Shown: in pieces, positions 42,078 to 51,213 of the stretch | Position numbering within the stretch: the stretch's first letter is position 1 | Layout of the letters: every line of letters starts with the position of its first letter | NCBI GenBank assembly: GCA_038237435.1 | Contig: JBBRYT010000003.1 | Coordinates: 62,001 to 126,000 of the forward strand | Origin: JACCTI01 sp038237435 | GTDB taxonomy: Bacteria; Verrucomicrobiota; Verrucomicrobiia; Chthoniobacterales; UBA10450 | Length of the DNA: 64,000 nucleotides | Reading direction: 5' to 3' | The notes under the pieces: model-generated | The model's database searches: none | Seen by the model: only the letters and a program-made list of their open reading frames with translations | What the model was told of the DNA's origin: nothing | Program-made: the position numbers and the translations under genes

Positions 42078-42915
42078 CGCGTGCCATCGTCACTTCGATC
42101 TGGCCATGCGGTTCGTCCGTGGGAACGAAAAGTTCGTTTTCATTGGTTAGGCCAAAGGGCGCGAGATTGATCAGTAGACAATGCTTGTTCGGCATCGCGA
42201 GATCGAGCCCGGAAATCTTGCCGCATGCGGCAAGCGCCGCCTCGCCCATTTGAAACAATGTCGTTTGCGCGGATGGGCTGTAATTATCCGCGAAAATTTT
42301 CAGCATCGCTTCCAGAATGGCATCGTTCACGGTGATGAAATTTTGCGGATGATCGCTGAATCGCCAGGTCGCGCTGAAGGACGTCGCCAGAATGCGATCG
42401 TTCGTTTCCAGCAAAGTGGTGAATTCGTCACGCGGATATTTTTCGAAACCGGAGCCGGTCGATTTCAAAATCAGCAGATCGCGCACACCCGATGCCACTG
42501 AGGTCTCGTTAGATGTGCAAACGACACGCGTGAACATTCGCGCTTCACTTCCGGCCGCGAAGGAATGCGGGTGCGGCTTTCCGTTGATCATCATTCGCTG
42601 CCAACTGCGCTCGGCAATTTCGATTTCCGCCTGTTTCACCTGGGAATACTTCGAGACGAAATGCTCTCCCAGAATGATCGCGAATCGTTCAATCTCGTGC
42701 CCGAGATGTTGTTTTGCCAAAACGTTGATCGTGTTCTTGATCGTGTCCGTCGCGACCACCTTGCTGTTGTCGCCGCTGGTGTAGGAAGAAACGAAATCGC
42801 CGCGCAGCAGCGCTCGCACATCGATGTCCTTCAAAGTGTGCGTAGGACCGTCGCGCAAAATTTTCAGCACCCGCACGCGGGCTTTGCCGTAGCGATGGTC
42901 GGTCACCTTCGTCAT
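42070..42915 (-). CDS. Urate oxidase (uricase)
   Basis: The 281-residue product is a cofactor-free uricase with two tunnelling-fold modules. The active-site Thr is in SKVVATDTIKNTI (about residue 56), and a Lys near the N-terminus in RYGKARVRVLK. Family blocks IERFAIILGEHFVSKYSQV and HPQNFITVNDAILEAMLKIF are present, and NKHCLLINLAPFG is near the C-terminus. It converts urate to 5-hydroxyisourate. Only 37 bases separate its start from the divergent uraD gene, so both promoters must overlap or lie within coding sequence. The following gene is xdhC. Confidence 0.92.
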   Translation of the reverse strand: MTKVTDHRYGKARVRVLKILRDGPTHTLKDIDVRALLRGDFVSSYTSGDNSKVVATDTIKNTINVLAKQHLGHEIERFAIILGEHFVSKYSQVKQAEIEIAERSWQRMMINGKPHPHSFAAGSEARMFTRVVCTSNETSVASGVRDLLILKSTGSGFEKYPRDEFTTLLETNDRILATSFSATWRFSDHPQNFITVNDAILEAMLKIFADNYSPSAQTTLFQMGEAALAACGKISGLDLAMPNKHCLLINLAPFGLTNENELFVPTDEPHGQIEVTMARDD

Positions 42916-42952
42916 TGCCGATGAGAATTAATTCGTTTAAGCCGACAACGCG

Positions 42953-43447
42953 ATGCCAAACCTCGCCGAGTTGAATGCGATGGACCGTGAAACTTTCGCG
43001 CGCACCATCGGACCAGTCTTCGAGCATTCGCCTTGGATCGCCGAACGAACGTGGGCGCGAAGGCCTTTTTCATGCCTCGGAGATTTACACAGCTCCTTAT
43101 GCGGAAGCGTGGAAGCCGCCAGTCGCGAGGAACAGCTTTCACTCATCCGCGCTCATCCCGATTTGGTCACGCGCGTGGTCTTGACTCGCGAGTCGCAAAA
43201 TGAACAAGCGAGCGCCGGCTTGAGCAATCTTTCCGCGGGTGAGGCGGAGCAATTTCAGAACTACAACGCCCAGTATCGCGAACGCTTCGGATTTCCGTTT
43301 GTGATTTGCGCACGGCTGAACAAAAAGGAAGCGATCCTGCATGCGTTTCCGGAGCGCTTGCAAAACTCACCGGAGCGCGAGATGAAAACAGCGCTGGAAG
43401 AAATCTACAAGATAACGGAACTGCGTTTGCACGACTTACTCAAATGA
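42953..43447 (+). CDS. uraD: 2-oxo-4-hydroxy-4-carboxy-5-ureidoimidazoline (OHCU) decarboxylase
   Basis: The 164-residue helical product has FEHSPWIAERTWARRPF, then LIRAHPDLV with the catalytic His, GLSNLSAGEAEQFQNYNAQY, FGFPFVICARL and a C-terminal basic helix. It carries out the last step making S-allantoin from urate. It heads the + strand operon, and its stop overlaps the uraH start (ATGA). The length is normal. Confidence 0.92.
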   Translation: MPNLAELNAMDRETFARTIGPVFEHSPWIAERTWARRPFSCLGDLHSSLCGSVEAASREEQLSLIRAHPDLVTRVVLTRESQNEQASAGLSNLSAGEAEQFQNYNAQYRERFGFPFVICARLNKKEAILHAFPERLQNSPEREMKTALEEIYKITELRLHDLLK

Positions 43448-43764
43448 AAGGCCTAACGACTCATGTGCTGGACACCGCCCGCGGCGTTCCAGCCGCCGGA
43501 ATGAAAATCGAGCTCTACTCGTTAGGCAAGCTGCTCAAGACCGTGACAACAAATGCGGATGGTCGGACCGATGCGCCTCTTCTCGCAGACAAGGAATTTG
43601 CTGCCGGAAATTACGAGCTCGTTTTTTTCGTCGGCGATTATTTTGGCGAACGCCGTTTTCTCGACCGGGTGCCGGTGCGCTTCACCATTGATGACGCGGA
43701 GGCGAAGTATCACGTGCCGCTACTCGTCTCGCCGTGGGCTTACACTACCTACCGCGGAACCTAG
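43444..43764 (+). CDS. uraH: 5-hydroxyisourate hydrolase (transthyretin-like)
   Basis: The 106-residue product has TTHVLDTARGVPAAGMKIEL with the N-terminal His, TTNADGRTDAP, the family's Arg region in YFGERRFLDRVPVRFTI, and ends YHVPLLVSPWAYTTYRGT. The YRGT C-terminus is a slight variant of the canonical YRGS. It hydrolyses 5-hydroxyisourate to OHCU. It overlaps uraD by four bases; allantoicase starts immediately after its stop. ATG 43444 is preferred because upstream in-frame sequence lies over uraD and lacks family similarity. Confidence 0.93.
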   Translation: MKGLTTHVLDTARGVPAAGMKIELYSLGKLLKTVTTNADGRTDAPLLADKEFAAGNYELVFFVGDYFGERRFLDRVPVRFTIDDAEAKYHVPLLVSPWAYTTYRGT

Positions 43765-44772
43765 ATGAGTGCGGCTGACGCCACACCGCCCGGACTGGTT
43801 GATCTTGCGGCCGCACGCGTGGGCGGAATGGCGGTTCTGGCGAACGACGAATTTTTTGCCGAAAAAGAAAACCTTTTGAAGCCAGGCCGCGGAATTTTCA
43901 TTCCCGACAAATACACCGACCATGGCAAATGGATGGATGGCTGGGAGACGCGACGTCGTCGGGCGCCCGGAAACGATTGGTGCGTGGTGCAGTTAGGGCT
44001 GCGCGGCGTTATCAAACAAGTCGACATCGATACCAATCATTTTCTCGGCAATCATCCGCCGTTCGCTTCCCTCGATGCCATTTGCCTAACGAATGGTTTG
44101 CCAGGTGACATCGAGACACTCGATTGGAAATCGGTTCTCGAGAAGTCGCCGCTAAATCGCGGCTCGCAAAATCTCTTCACCATCAAGAGCGACGAGGCTT
44201 GGACGCATTTGCGTTTAAACATCATTCCGGATGGCGGCGTCGCCCGATTGCGCGTCTACGGCCAGGTGATGCCCGACTGGAACAAAGTGAAACCCGGCGA
44301 GCTGGTCGACCTCGTGGCGGTGGAAAACGGTGGGGTGCCGCTAGCCTGTAGCGACATGTTTTTCAGTTCGATGAACAATCTCATCATGCCCGGCCGTTCG
44401 GAGAACATGGGCGACGGTTGGGAAACGAAGCGCCGGCGCGGACCTGGCTACGATTGGATAATTTTGAAACTCGGTTTGCCGGGGGCGCTTCAAAAAATCG
44501 AAATCGATACGAACCATTTCAAGGGTAACTATCCCGATACCTGTTCGATCGAAGGCTGCAATGCCGCGCCTGCATCTTCCATGGAAGAACTGCAACAGGT
44601 GTGCTGGTTAGAAATTTTGCCGCGGACAAAATTGCAGGCCGACGCGCGCCATTTCTTCGAGAAGGAGCTCGCCCCGACCGGAGAATTCACGCACCTGCGG
44701 CTGAACATCTACCCCGATGGCGGCGTAAGCAGGCTGCGCGTGTGGGGAACGCCGGTTCTGCCCAACGAATGA
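43765..44772 (+). CDS. alc: Allantoicase
   Basis: The 335-residue product is made of two similar beta-jelly-roll halves. The first has LAAARVGGMAVLANDEFFAE, DGWETRRRRAPGNDWCVVQLG and IDTNHFLGNHPP; the second has VAVENGGVPLACSDMFFSS, DGWETKRRRGPGYDWIILKLG and IDTNHFKGNYP. This duplication is diagnostic of allantoicase, which splits allantoate into ureidoglycolate and urea. It starts right after the uraH stop and overlaps allB by four bases. Confidence 0.93.
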   Translation: MSAADATPPGLVDLAAARVGGMAVLANDEFFAEKENLLKPGRGIFIPDKYTDHGKWMDGWETRRRRAPGNDWCVVQLGLRGVIKQVDIDTNHFLGNHPPFASLDAICLTNGLPGDIETLDWKSVLEKSPLNRGSQNLFTIKSDEAWTHLRLNIIPDGGVARLRVYGQVMPDWNKVKPGELVDLVAVENGGVPLACSDMFFSSMNNLIMPGRSENMGDGWETKRRRGPGYDWIILKLGLPGALQKIEIDTNHFKGNYPDTCSIEGCNAAPASSMEELQQVCWLEILPRTKLQADARHFFEKELAPTGEFTHLRLNIYPDGGVSRLRVWGTPVLPNE

Positions 44773-46058
44773 GCGATTTCGATTTGCTCGTGCGCGGCGA
44801 GCAAGACATCGGAATTAGCAACGGAAAAATTGTCTCGTTAGGCCAGAATCTGACCGGCTCGGCCAAGGCGGAGATCGACGCCACACGCTTGGAAATTCTT
44901 CCTGGCGTAATCGATTCGCACGTTCATTTCAATGAACCCGGCACCGATTGGGAAGGCTTTGCCACCGGATCACGCGCCGTCGTGGCCGGTGGAACAACCA
45001 CGGTTTTTGACATGCCGCTCAATGCGCATCCGCCGACGATCGACGGTCCGGCTTTCGACGCGAAACGCGCCGCCGCGGAAAAGCATTCGTTAGTCGACTT
45101 CGGATTGTGGGGCGGATTAGTGCCGGGAAATATCGATCAACTCGAAACGCTGCGCGAGCGCGGTGTGGTCGGCATCAAGGCTTTCATGTGCGAGAGCGGA
45201 ATCGACGATTTTCCCGCAGTCGATCTCGCGACCTTGCGCGCCGGAATGAAGCGCGCCGCCGAATTGAACTTACTCGTAGCGGTGCATGCCGAGTCTAACG
45301 AGTTGTTACAAAATACGCCGAGCCACGGAACGGTGCGGGATTATCTCAATTCGCGGCCGATACAGGTTGAGCTGGCGGCAATCAAAACCGCAATCGAGCT
45401 CGCACACGAAGCCGGCTGCCGGTTGCACATCGTACACGTTAGTTGCGGTCGCGGAGTTGCGCTCGTGAAGTACGCCCGTTCCCTCGGAGCTAATGTCACG
45501 TGTGAAACGTGTCCGCATTATTTGTTGCTGACCGATGAGGACATGGTGGAACTCGGCGCGGTGGCAAAATGCGCTCCGCCTCTGCGTTCGGTGAAGGAAC
45601 AGGCCGATCTTTGGCGACAAGTGGACGACATCACGAGCATCGGTTCCGATCACTCGCCCTCGCCGTGGTCAATGAAAGAAGTGACAGACTTCTTTCAGGT
45701 CTGGGGCGGCATTTCCGGTTGTCAGCATCTTCTGCCGTTGCTCATCGAAGCGAAAATCTCGCGCGCTGAAATCGAACGCCTAACGAGTGCTGGCGTGGCA
45801 AAGCGCTTTCGCATTCGCGGAAAAGGCGGAATTGAAATTGGCCACGATGCCGATTTGACACTGATTGATCCGCGCGGGGAAGAAAACGTTACCGCGGAAT
45901 CTCTACACTATCGCCATCGGCACAGTCCTTACGTTGGCCGCACATTGCGCAACCGAATCGTTCGCACAATTTTGCGAGGGCAAACCGTCTTCGAGAATGG
46001 TAGGTTTTTTTCGCCGCCAAATGGACGACTTGTTAGGCCGGATAATTCCTTGATGTGA
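44769..46058 (+). CDS. allB: Allantoinase
   Basis: The 429-residue product is an amidohydrolase with LPGVIDSHVHFNEPGTDWEG (the HxH metal motif), VGIKAFMCESGIDDFP (Lys available for carboxylation), AVHAESNEL, LHIVHVSCGRG and ITSIGSDHSPSPW (metal Asp). It hydrolyses allantoin to allantoate. In the gene order allantoicase precedes it. ATG 44769 overlaps the alc stop as ATGA. Its stop overlaps the GTG start of the next gene (GTGA). Confidence 0.92.
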   Translation: MSDFDLLVRGEQDIGISNGKIVSLGQNLTGSAKAEIDATRLEILPGVIDSHVHFNEPGTDWEGFATGSRAVVAGGTTTVFDMPLNAHPPTIDGPAFDAKRAAAEKHSLVDFGLWGGLVPGNIDQLETLRERGVVGIKAFMCESGIDDFPAVDLATLRAGMKRAAELNLLVAVHAESNELLQNTPSHGTVRDYLNSRPIQVELAAIKTAIELAHEAGCRLHIVHVSCGRGVALVKYARSLGANVTCETCPHYLLLTDEDMVELGAVAKCAPPLRSVKEQADLWRQVDDITSIGSDHSPSPWSMKEVTDFFQVWGGISGCQHLLPLLIEAKISRAEIERLTSAGVAKRFRIRGKGGIEIGHDADLTLIDPRGEENVTAESLHYRHRHSPYVGRTLRNRIVRTILRGQTVFENGRFFSPPNGRLVRPDNSLM

Positions 46059-47416
46059 AAGTAAAAGTGCGCACCAGCCTTTGGCCGGAAGAAGTTAAAA
46101 AAATCGGCGCCAGGCTCGGCGAAGCCAATCAAGCATTCGTTAGGCGTTATCCCGGCGAATCAAATCGGCGCCAGGCCGTGCACACGGTTTACGGTGGAGC
46201 GCATCTTTTTAAGTCCGACTCGGCCCAGCGACTCGGCGCGGTGGCACTTCGCTCGCTGCACGAGTATGCGCCCGATGCGGAGACGCTTGCGCGCGTGCTC
46301 GGTTATCGAGAAGGCGTTTTGGGCCAGAAAATTTTCGAACGCGTCACCGAGAAATTGCAGCGCGAGGCAATCGAAGATTTCCGTCTCGATTTCGAAGATG
46401 GTTACGGCAATCGCGCCGAGCACGAAGAGGACGGTCACGCCGCCTCTAGCGCGGTGGAAGTTGCGCAAGGCTTGGCCGCGGGAACGTTGCCGCCCTTTAT
46501 CGGCATTCGGATCAAGCCGCTCAACGAAGATTTACGCGCGCGCAGTGTGCGCACGCTCGATATTTTCATCACCTCGCTCCTGGCGGAAACGCAACATCAC
46601 TTGCCGGGAAATTTCGTCGTGACCGTCCCGAAAATTCAAATACCAGAGCAAATGAATGCGGCCGTGCGCTTGTGCGAAATGCTGGAGGCGCGAAATGGTT
46701 TGCCGGCCGGATCGCTGCATCTCGAGCCGATGATCGAAACGCCGCAGGCGATCATCGATCAGCGCGGAGGTTGCGCCCTCAACGCACTCATCGAAGCGGC
46801 GGAAGGCCGCTGCCGCAGCATTCATTTCGGTGTTTATGATTACACGGCGGCGTGCGGCATCACCGCGGCCTATCAAACGATGCGGCATCCGGCCTGTGAT
46901 TTTGCGCGTCAGGTCATGCTCGTCTCGACCGCGGGAACCGGCGTGCATCTTTCCGATGGCGCGACGAACATTTTGCCGGTTGGCCCGCATCGCGCGAGTG
47001 AAGGTGGGAGTTTGGCCGACGAACAACTACGTCAAAACCGCGAAGCGGTCCATGGTGCGTGGCGACTTGGCTTCGACGACAACATGCACTCGCTCCGAAA
47101 CGGTTTTTATCAGGGTTGGGATTTGCATCCGGCGCAATTCGTCACGCGTTACGCAGCGGTTTACTACTTCTTTCTCGGCGGCCTAACGAGTGCTTCCAAT
47201 CGGCTCAAGGCCTTCGTGGAAAAAGCCGCGCTCGCTTCTTTGCACGGCGATGTCTTTGACGATGCCGCGACCGGCCAGGGTTTGCTGAATTTTTTCCTGC
47301 GCGGCATCGCTTGCGGCGCGATCACGGAAAACGAAGCGCTCGAGACCGGCCTGTCGATCGAGGAAATTCGTTCGCGCTCGTTTCTCAAGATCCTTGAATC
47401 GCGCCACGGAAAATGA
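46055..47416 (+). CDS. HpcH/HpaI aldolase / citrate-lyase-like protein (malate-synthase-like), purine cluster
   Basis: The 453-residue product belongs to the pyruvate/PEP TIM-barrel superfamily. It has DFRLDFEDGYGNRAEHEEDG with the acidic metal-binding residues, GIRIKPLNEDL, FVVTVPKIQIPEQMNAAV, LHLEPMIETPQAIID and FGVYDYTAACGI. I think it matches the uncharacterised DUF6986 type. In this operon it lies between allantoinase and xanthine dehydrogenase, so a role in using the glyoxylate released from ureidoglycolate, for example condensation with acetyl-CoA, is attractive but inferred. GTG 46055 overlaps allB; its stop overlaps the next ATG. Confidence 0.65.
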   Translation: MKVKVRTSLWPEEVKKIGARLGEANQAFVRRYPGESNRRQAVHTVYGGAHLFKSDSAQRLGAVALRSLHEYAPDAETLARVLGYREGVLGQKIFERVTEKLQREAIEDFRLDFEDGYGNRAEHEEDGHAASSAVEVAQGLAAGTLPPFIGIRIKPLNEDLRARSVRTLDIFITSLLAETQHHLPGNFVVTVPKIQIPEQMNAAVRLCEMLEARNGLPAGSLHLEPMIETPQAIIDQRGGCALNALIEAAEGRCRSIHFGVYDYTAACGITAAYQTMRHPACDFARQVMLVSTAGTGVHLSDGATNILPVGPHRASEGGSLADEQLRQNREAVHGAWRLGFDDNMHSLRNGFYQGWDLHPAQFVTRYAAVYYFFLGGLTSASNRLKAFVEKAALASLHGDVFDDAATGQGLLNFFLRGIACGAITENEALETGLSIEEIRSRSFLKILESRHGK

Positions 47417-50400
47417 GCAACGCGATCGAGTTTCGATTGAACGGGAATCCGGTTCGCGTCGATTCCGTTTCGCCCAACATCACGCTGCTCGAATGGCTGC
47501 GCACGAACGGCCTCACTGGTTCGAAGGAAGGTTGCGCGGAAGGTGATTGCGGCGCCTGCTCAGTCGCGATCGTCGATCGCGATGCGCGCGGCAAGCGTTG
47601 CTACCGGGCGATCAACAGCTGTCTCGTGCCGCTCCCGCTCATGGCCGGCCGCGACATCATCACGGTCGAAGGTGTCGGCGGCGCGCAGATGCATCCAGTG
47701 CAGCGCGCCATGGTGGAAAATTTTGGATCGCAATGCGGTTACTGCACGCCGGGTTTCATCATGTCGATGTTCGAAGGTTACTACCGCAAGGATCTCAAGA
47801 CCGCGGCGCAACTCGACGAGCAACTCTGCGGCAATCTCTGTCGTTGCACCGGTTATCGCGCGATCCGCGATGCGATGGCGGATTGCCTAACGAGTCGTAA
47901 CGGTGCCGATCAATTTAATGAGCAACTGAAGGCGGCCAAAACAAAACTGGGCCCGGCGCGATACACATTTGGTGGCGAAAAATTTCTGCGACCCACTTCG
48001 CTCGCCAGACTCTTCGCCATGATGGCGGAGAATCCGGACGCGCGCCTTATTGCCGGCGCAACCGAGCTCGGGCTCGAGATCACGAAGAAATTTCGCAAGT
48101 TCCCGATTCTTATTTCGCTCGAAGCGGTTCCGGAATTGTCTTCTATCACATCAAGTGAAACGGAGTGGGTGATTGGCGCTGCCACCACGCTGACCAGAAT
48201 CGATGATTCGTTAGGCGCGGAGTATCCGGAACTGCGCGAAATGCTATTGGTCTTCGGTTCTCGACAGATCCGTAACCGGGCCACCATGGGCGGAAATATC
48301 GTGACGGCGTCACCAATTGGAGACTCCGCTCCGGTTTTGCTCTCGTTAGGCGCGAGGGTTGTTCTCGCCTCCGCCGATGCCGAACGCGTGCTGCCAGTCG
48401 AAGAATTTTTCATCGCCTATCGCAAGACCGCGTTGCGGCCTAACGAGATCTTGAAATCGATCTTGCTCCCGCGAATTTCGCCCGACGTAAGGTCGGTGCG
48501 CAGATTCTATAAAGTTTCCAAACGTCGCGAGATGGATATCAGCACGGTCGCGGGGTCGTTCGCTCTACGACTAACGGACGGAGGGACCATCGTGCATGCG
48601 CGCCTCGCTTACGGCGGCGTCGCGACCATGCCGATGCGCGCGCGCAAGACTGAGGAAGCGCTGATGGGAAAGCGCTGGCGCGCCGAAACCTGCGAGGAAA
48701 TTTTGCCGACGCTCGACTCGGAGTTCACGCCGATCACCGACGTCCGCGGCGGTGCGACCTATCGCCGGGAGTTGATCAAGACTCTGCTGCGCAAATTTTT
48801 TGCTGATGCAGAGGAAGCGCCGTCGAAAAAAATCAGACGATATCTGACCGAAAAGGAAAATGCGTTGCCGCACGAGAGCGCGCACAAACATGTCAATGGC
48901 GCGGCGATTTACGTGGATGATTGCGCTCAGGCAGAGTCGATGCTCGAGACGTGGCCGGTTTGTTCGCCGCACGCGCACGCGAAAATCTTGGCGCGCGACG
49001 CTTCGGCCGCGCGCGCCATGCCTGGCGTTCAAGCGGTCTTACTCGCGGAAGATGTTCCGGGACTGAATGACGTGGGCGCGGTACGGCACGATGAAATTTT
49101 ATTGGCCGACAAAGAAGTTTTCTATCATAGCCAAATCATCGCGCTGGTTGTTGGTGAAACGCAGGAAGAATGTCGCGCGGCGGCGGAAAAACTTGTCGTC
49201 GAATACGAACCGCTGCCGCCCATCTTCACCATCGAAGAGGCGATTGGGGCGAATAGCGTTCACACCGAACCGAATTTCATTCGTCGCGGCGATGTCGCAT
49301 CCGGCCTGGCGAAGTCGCCTAACAAGTTGTCAGGCGAATTTTCGTTTGGCGGCCAGGACCATTTTTATCTCGAGTCGAACGCCGCCTGGGCCGAAGGGGG
49401 CGAAGACGGCAGCGTCTTCATCAGTTCCTCGACGCAGCATCCATCGGAAGTGCAGCACATCGTCGCGCACGTGCTGGCGCAACCGATGAAGAATGTGGTG
49501 GTGGAGTGCCCGCGCATGGGCGGAGGTTTTGGCGGGAAAGAAACGCAGGCCGCAGGATTGGCCGCGCTGGCGGCGCTGGCCGCGACAAAAACGAAACGCA
49601 AGGTGCGCATTCGTTACAACCGCGATCAAGACATGATGATCACGGGGAAGCGACATCCATTTCTCGGAAAATTCGAAGTTGGTTTCGACAGTGACGGCAT
49701 GTTGCTCGCCGCGAGAATCGATTTGTATTCGAATGGCGGCTGGTCGTTAGACCTTTCTCGCGCAGTCACTGATCGCGCGGTCTTTCATCTCGATAACGCC
49801 TACTACATTCCGCACCTCGCCTTCAGCGGGACGGTCATGAAAACCAATCTCGCATCGAACACAGCTTTCCGCGGGTTCGGTGGGCCGCAGGGCATGCTGG
49901 TTATGGAAGAAATTATCGACCGCATCGCGCGTTCGACCGGTCTCGCGCCAGAACTCGTTAGGCAACGCAATCTGTATCGCGGTCGCGGCGAAACCAACAC
50001 CACGCATTACGGACAGGAAATTGAAGACAATCGAATTCAGCGCGTTTGGGACGAACTGCTGAAGTCGAGTGACTTCAGCGCGCGTCGAGAGGAAATCAAT
50101 GCTTGGAATTCTGAGCAACCAAATCGCAAACGCGGTCTTGCCATCACGCCGGTGAAATTTGGAATTTCATTCACCACCACGCATCTCAATCAGGCCGGCG
50201 CACTCGTTCTCCTTTATCAAGACGGCACCGCGCAGGTGAATCACGGCGGAACGGAAATGGGGCAGGGGGTTTACACCAACATCGCGCAAATCGCAGCACG
50301 CGAACTTGGTCTAACGAGTGATCGCGTGCGCGTCATGGCCACGCGCACCGACAAAGTGCCGAACACATCGGCAACCGCCGCATCATGCGGCACGGATTTA

Positions 50401-51213
50401 AACGGCGCCGCCGTCAAGAATGCCTGTGACAAGCTGCGCCTGCGCCTGCTGCCTTTCGCGATCGAGATGTTGGAGGAAAAAAACGGGCGCGCTCTTTCGC
50501 GTCACAAAGTCGTCTTCGCCGATAATTTTTTCTTCCATGGCAGCGCCCCGGAAAATCGACTGCCGATTTCTGAATTGCTGCAACGCGCCTATTTCGCGCG
50601 GACGAGTTTGAGCGCGACCGGATTTTATCGTACGCCCGACATCACCTACGATCGCGTCGCCGGGCGCGGAAAACCGTTTCATTATTTCGCGGTCGGCGCG
50701 GCGGTCAGTGAAGTGGAACTCGATGGCTTTACCGGCATGCATCACATCCGCCGGGTCGATATCTTGCACGATGCCGGCGACCCGGTGAATCTCGGGGTCA
50801 CGCGCGGACAAATAGAAGGCGGCTTCGTGCAAGGCGCGGGTTGGCTCACCTGCGAAGAATTGGTTTGGGATTCCGAGGGCCGACTGCGGACGCATTCGCC
50901 GGACACCTACAAGATTCCGGCGATTGGCGATACGCCGGATGTTTTCAACGTGGCACTGCTAACCGAAGCAACGCAGTCGAATGTCATTCATGGTAGCAAA
51001 GCCGTGGGCGAGCCGCCGCTAATGCTGGCGCTTTCTGTGCGGGAAGCGATCCGCGATGCCGTCGCGGCTTTCGGAAAAAATGGTGGTCAGGTCCCGCTCG
51101 CATCCCCAGCAACGCCGGAAGCAATCTTTACCGCCATTCGCGGCCTAACGAGTAGTTCGTTGCCGACGGAGGCAAGACCGGAGCATGCCATGGCCGAGCA
51201 GGTTCTCTCGTGA
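47413..51213 (+). CDS. xdh: Single-polypeptide xanthine dehydrogenase (FeS-FAD-molybdopterin fusion)
   Basis: The 1266-residue product contains all three modules that are usually separate subunits in bacteria. Residues 1-165: two [2Fe-2S] clusters with C41, C46, C49, C70 (GCAEGDCGACS) and C108, C111, C143, C145 (GYCTPGF, CRCTGYRA). About 185-460: FAD domain (LIAGATELGLEITKKF, TMGGNIVTASPIGDSAP). About 500-1266: molybdopterin domain (PRMGGGFGGKETQAAGLA, FRGFGGPQGMLVMEE, HGSKAVGEPPLMLALS with the catalytic Glu). It oxidises hypoxanthine to xanthine and urate. The fused architecture is that of eukaryotic XDH. A start overlap (ATGA) ties it to the upstream gene. Confidence 0.92.
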   Translation: MSNAIEFRLNGNPVRVDSVSPNITLLEWLRTNGLTGSKEGCAEGDCGACSVAIVDRDARGKRCYRAINSCLVPLPLMAGRDIITVEGVGGAQMHPVQRAMVENFGSQCGYCTPGFIMSMFEGYYRKDLKTAAQLDEQLCGNLCRCTGYRAIRDAMADCLTSRNGADQFNEQLKAAKTKLGPARYTFGGEKFLRPTSLARLFAMMAENPDARLIAGATELGLEITKKFRKFPILISLEAVPELSSITSSETEWVIGAATTLTRIDDSLGAEYPELREMLLVFGSRQIRNRATMGGNIVTASPIGDSAPVLLSLGARVVLASADAERVLPVEEFFIAYRKTALRPNEILKSILLPRISPDVRSVRRFYKVSKRREMDISTVAGSFALRLTDGGTIVHARLAYGGVATMPMRARKTEEALMGKRWRAETCEEILPTLDSEFTPITDVRGGATYRRELIKTLLRKFFADAEEAPSKKIRRYLTEKENALPHESAHKHVNGAAIYVDDCAQAESMLETWPVCSPHAHAKILARDASAARAMPGVQAVLLAEDVPGLNDVGAVRHDEILLADKEVFYHSQIIALVVGETQEECRAAAEKLVVEYEPLPPIFTIEEAIGANSVHTEPNFIRRGDVASGLAKSPNKLSGEFSFGGQDHFYLESNAAWAEGGEDGSVFISSSTQHPSEVQHIVAHVLAQPMKNVVVECPRMGGGFGGKETQAAGLAALAALAATKTKRKVRIRYNRDQDMMITGKRHPFLGKFEVGFDSDGMLLAARIDLYSNGGWSLDLSRAVTDRAVFHLDNAYYIPHLAFSGTVMKTNLASNTAFRGFGGPQGMLVMEEIIDRIARSTGLAPELVRQRNLYRGRGETNTTHYGQEIEDNRIQRVWDELLKSSDFSARREEINAWNSEQPNRKRGLAITPVKFGISFTTTHLNQAGALVLLYQDGTAQVNHGGTEMGQGVYTNIAQIAARELGLTSDRVRVMATRTDKVPNTSATAASCGTDLNGAAVKNACDKLRLRLLPFAIEMLEEKNGRALSRHKVVFADNFFFHGSAPENRLPISELLQRAYFARTSLSATGFYRTPDITYDRVAGRGKPFHYFAVGAAVSEVELDGFTGMHHIRRVDILHDAGDPVNLGVTRGQIEGGFVQGAGWLTCEELVWDSEGRLRTHSPDTYKIPAIGDTPDVFNVALLTEATQSNVIHGSKAVGEPPLMLALSVREAIRDAVAAFGKNGGQVPLASPATPEAIFTAIRGLTSSSLPTEARPEHAMAEQVLS

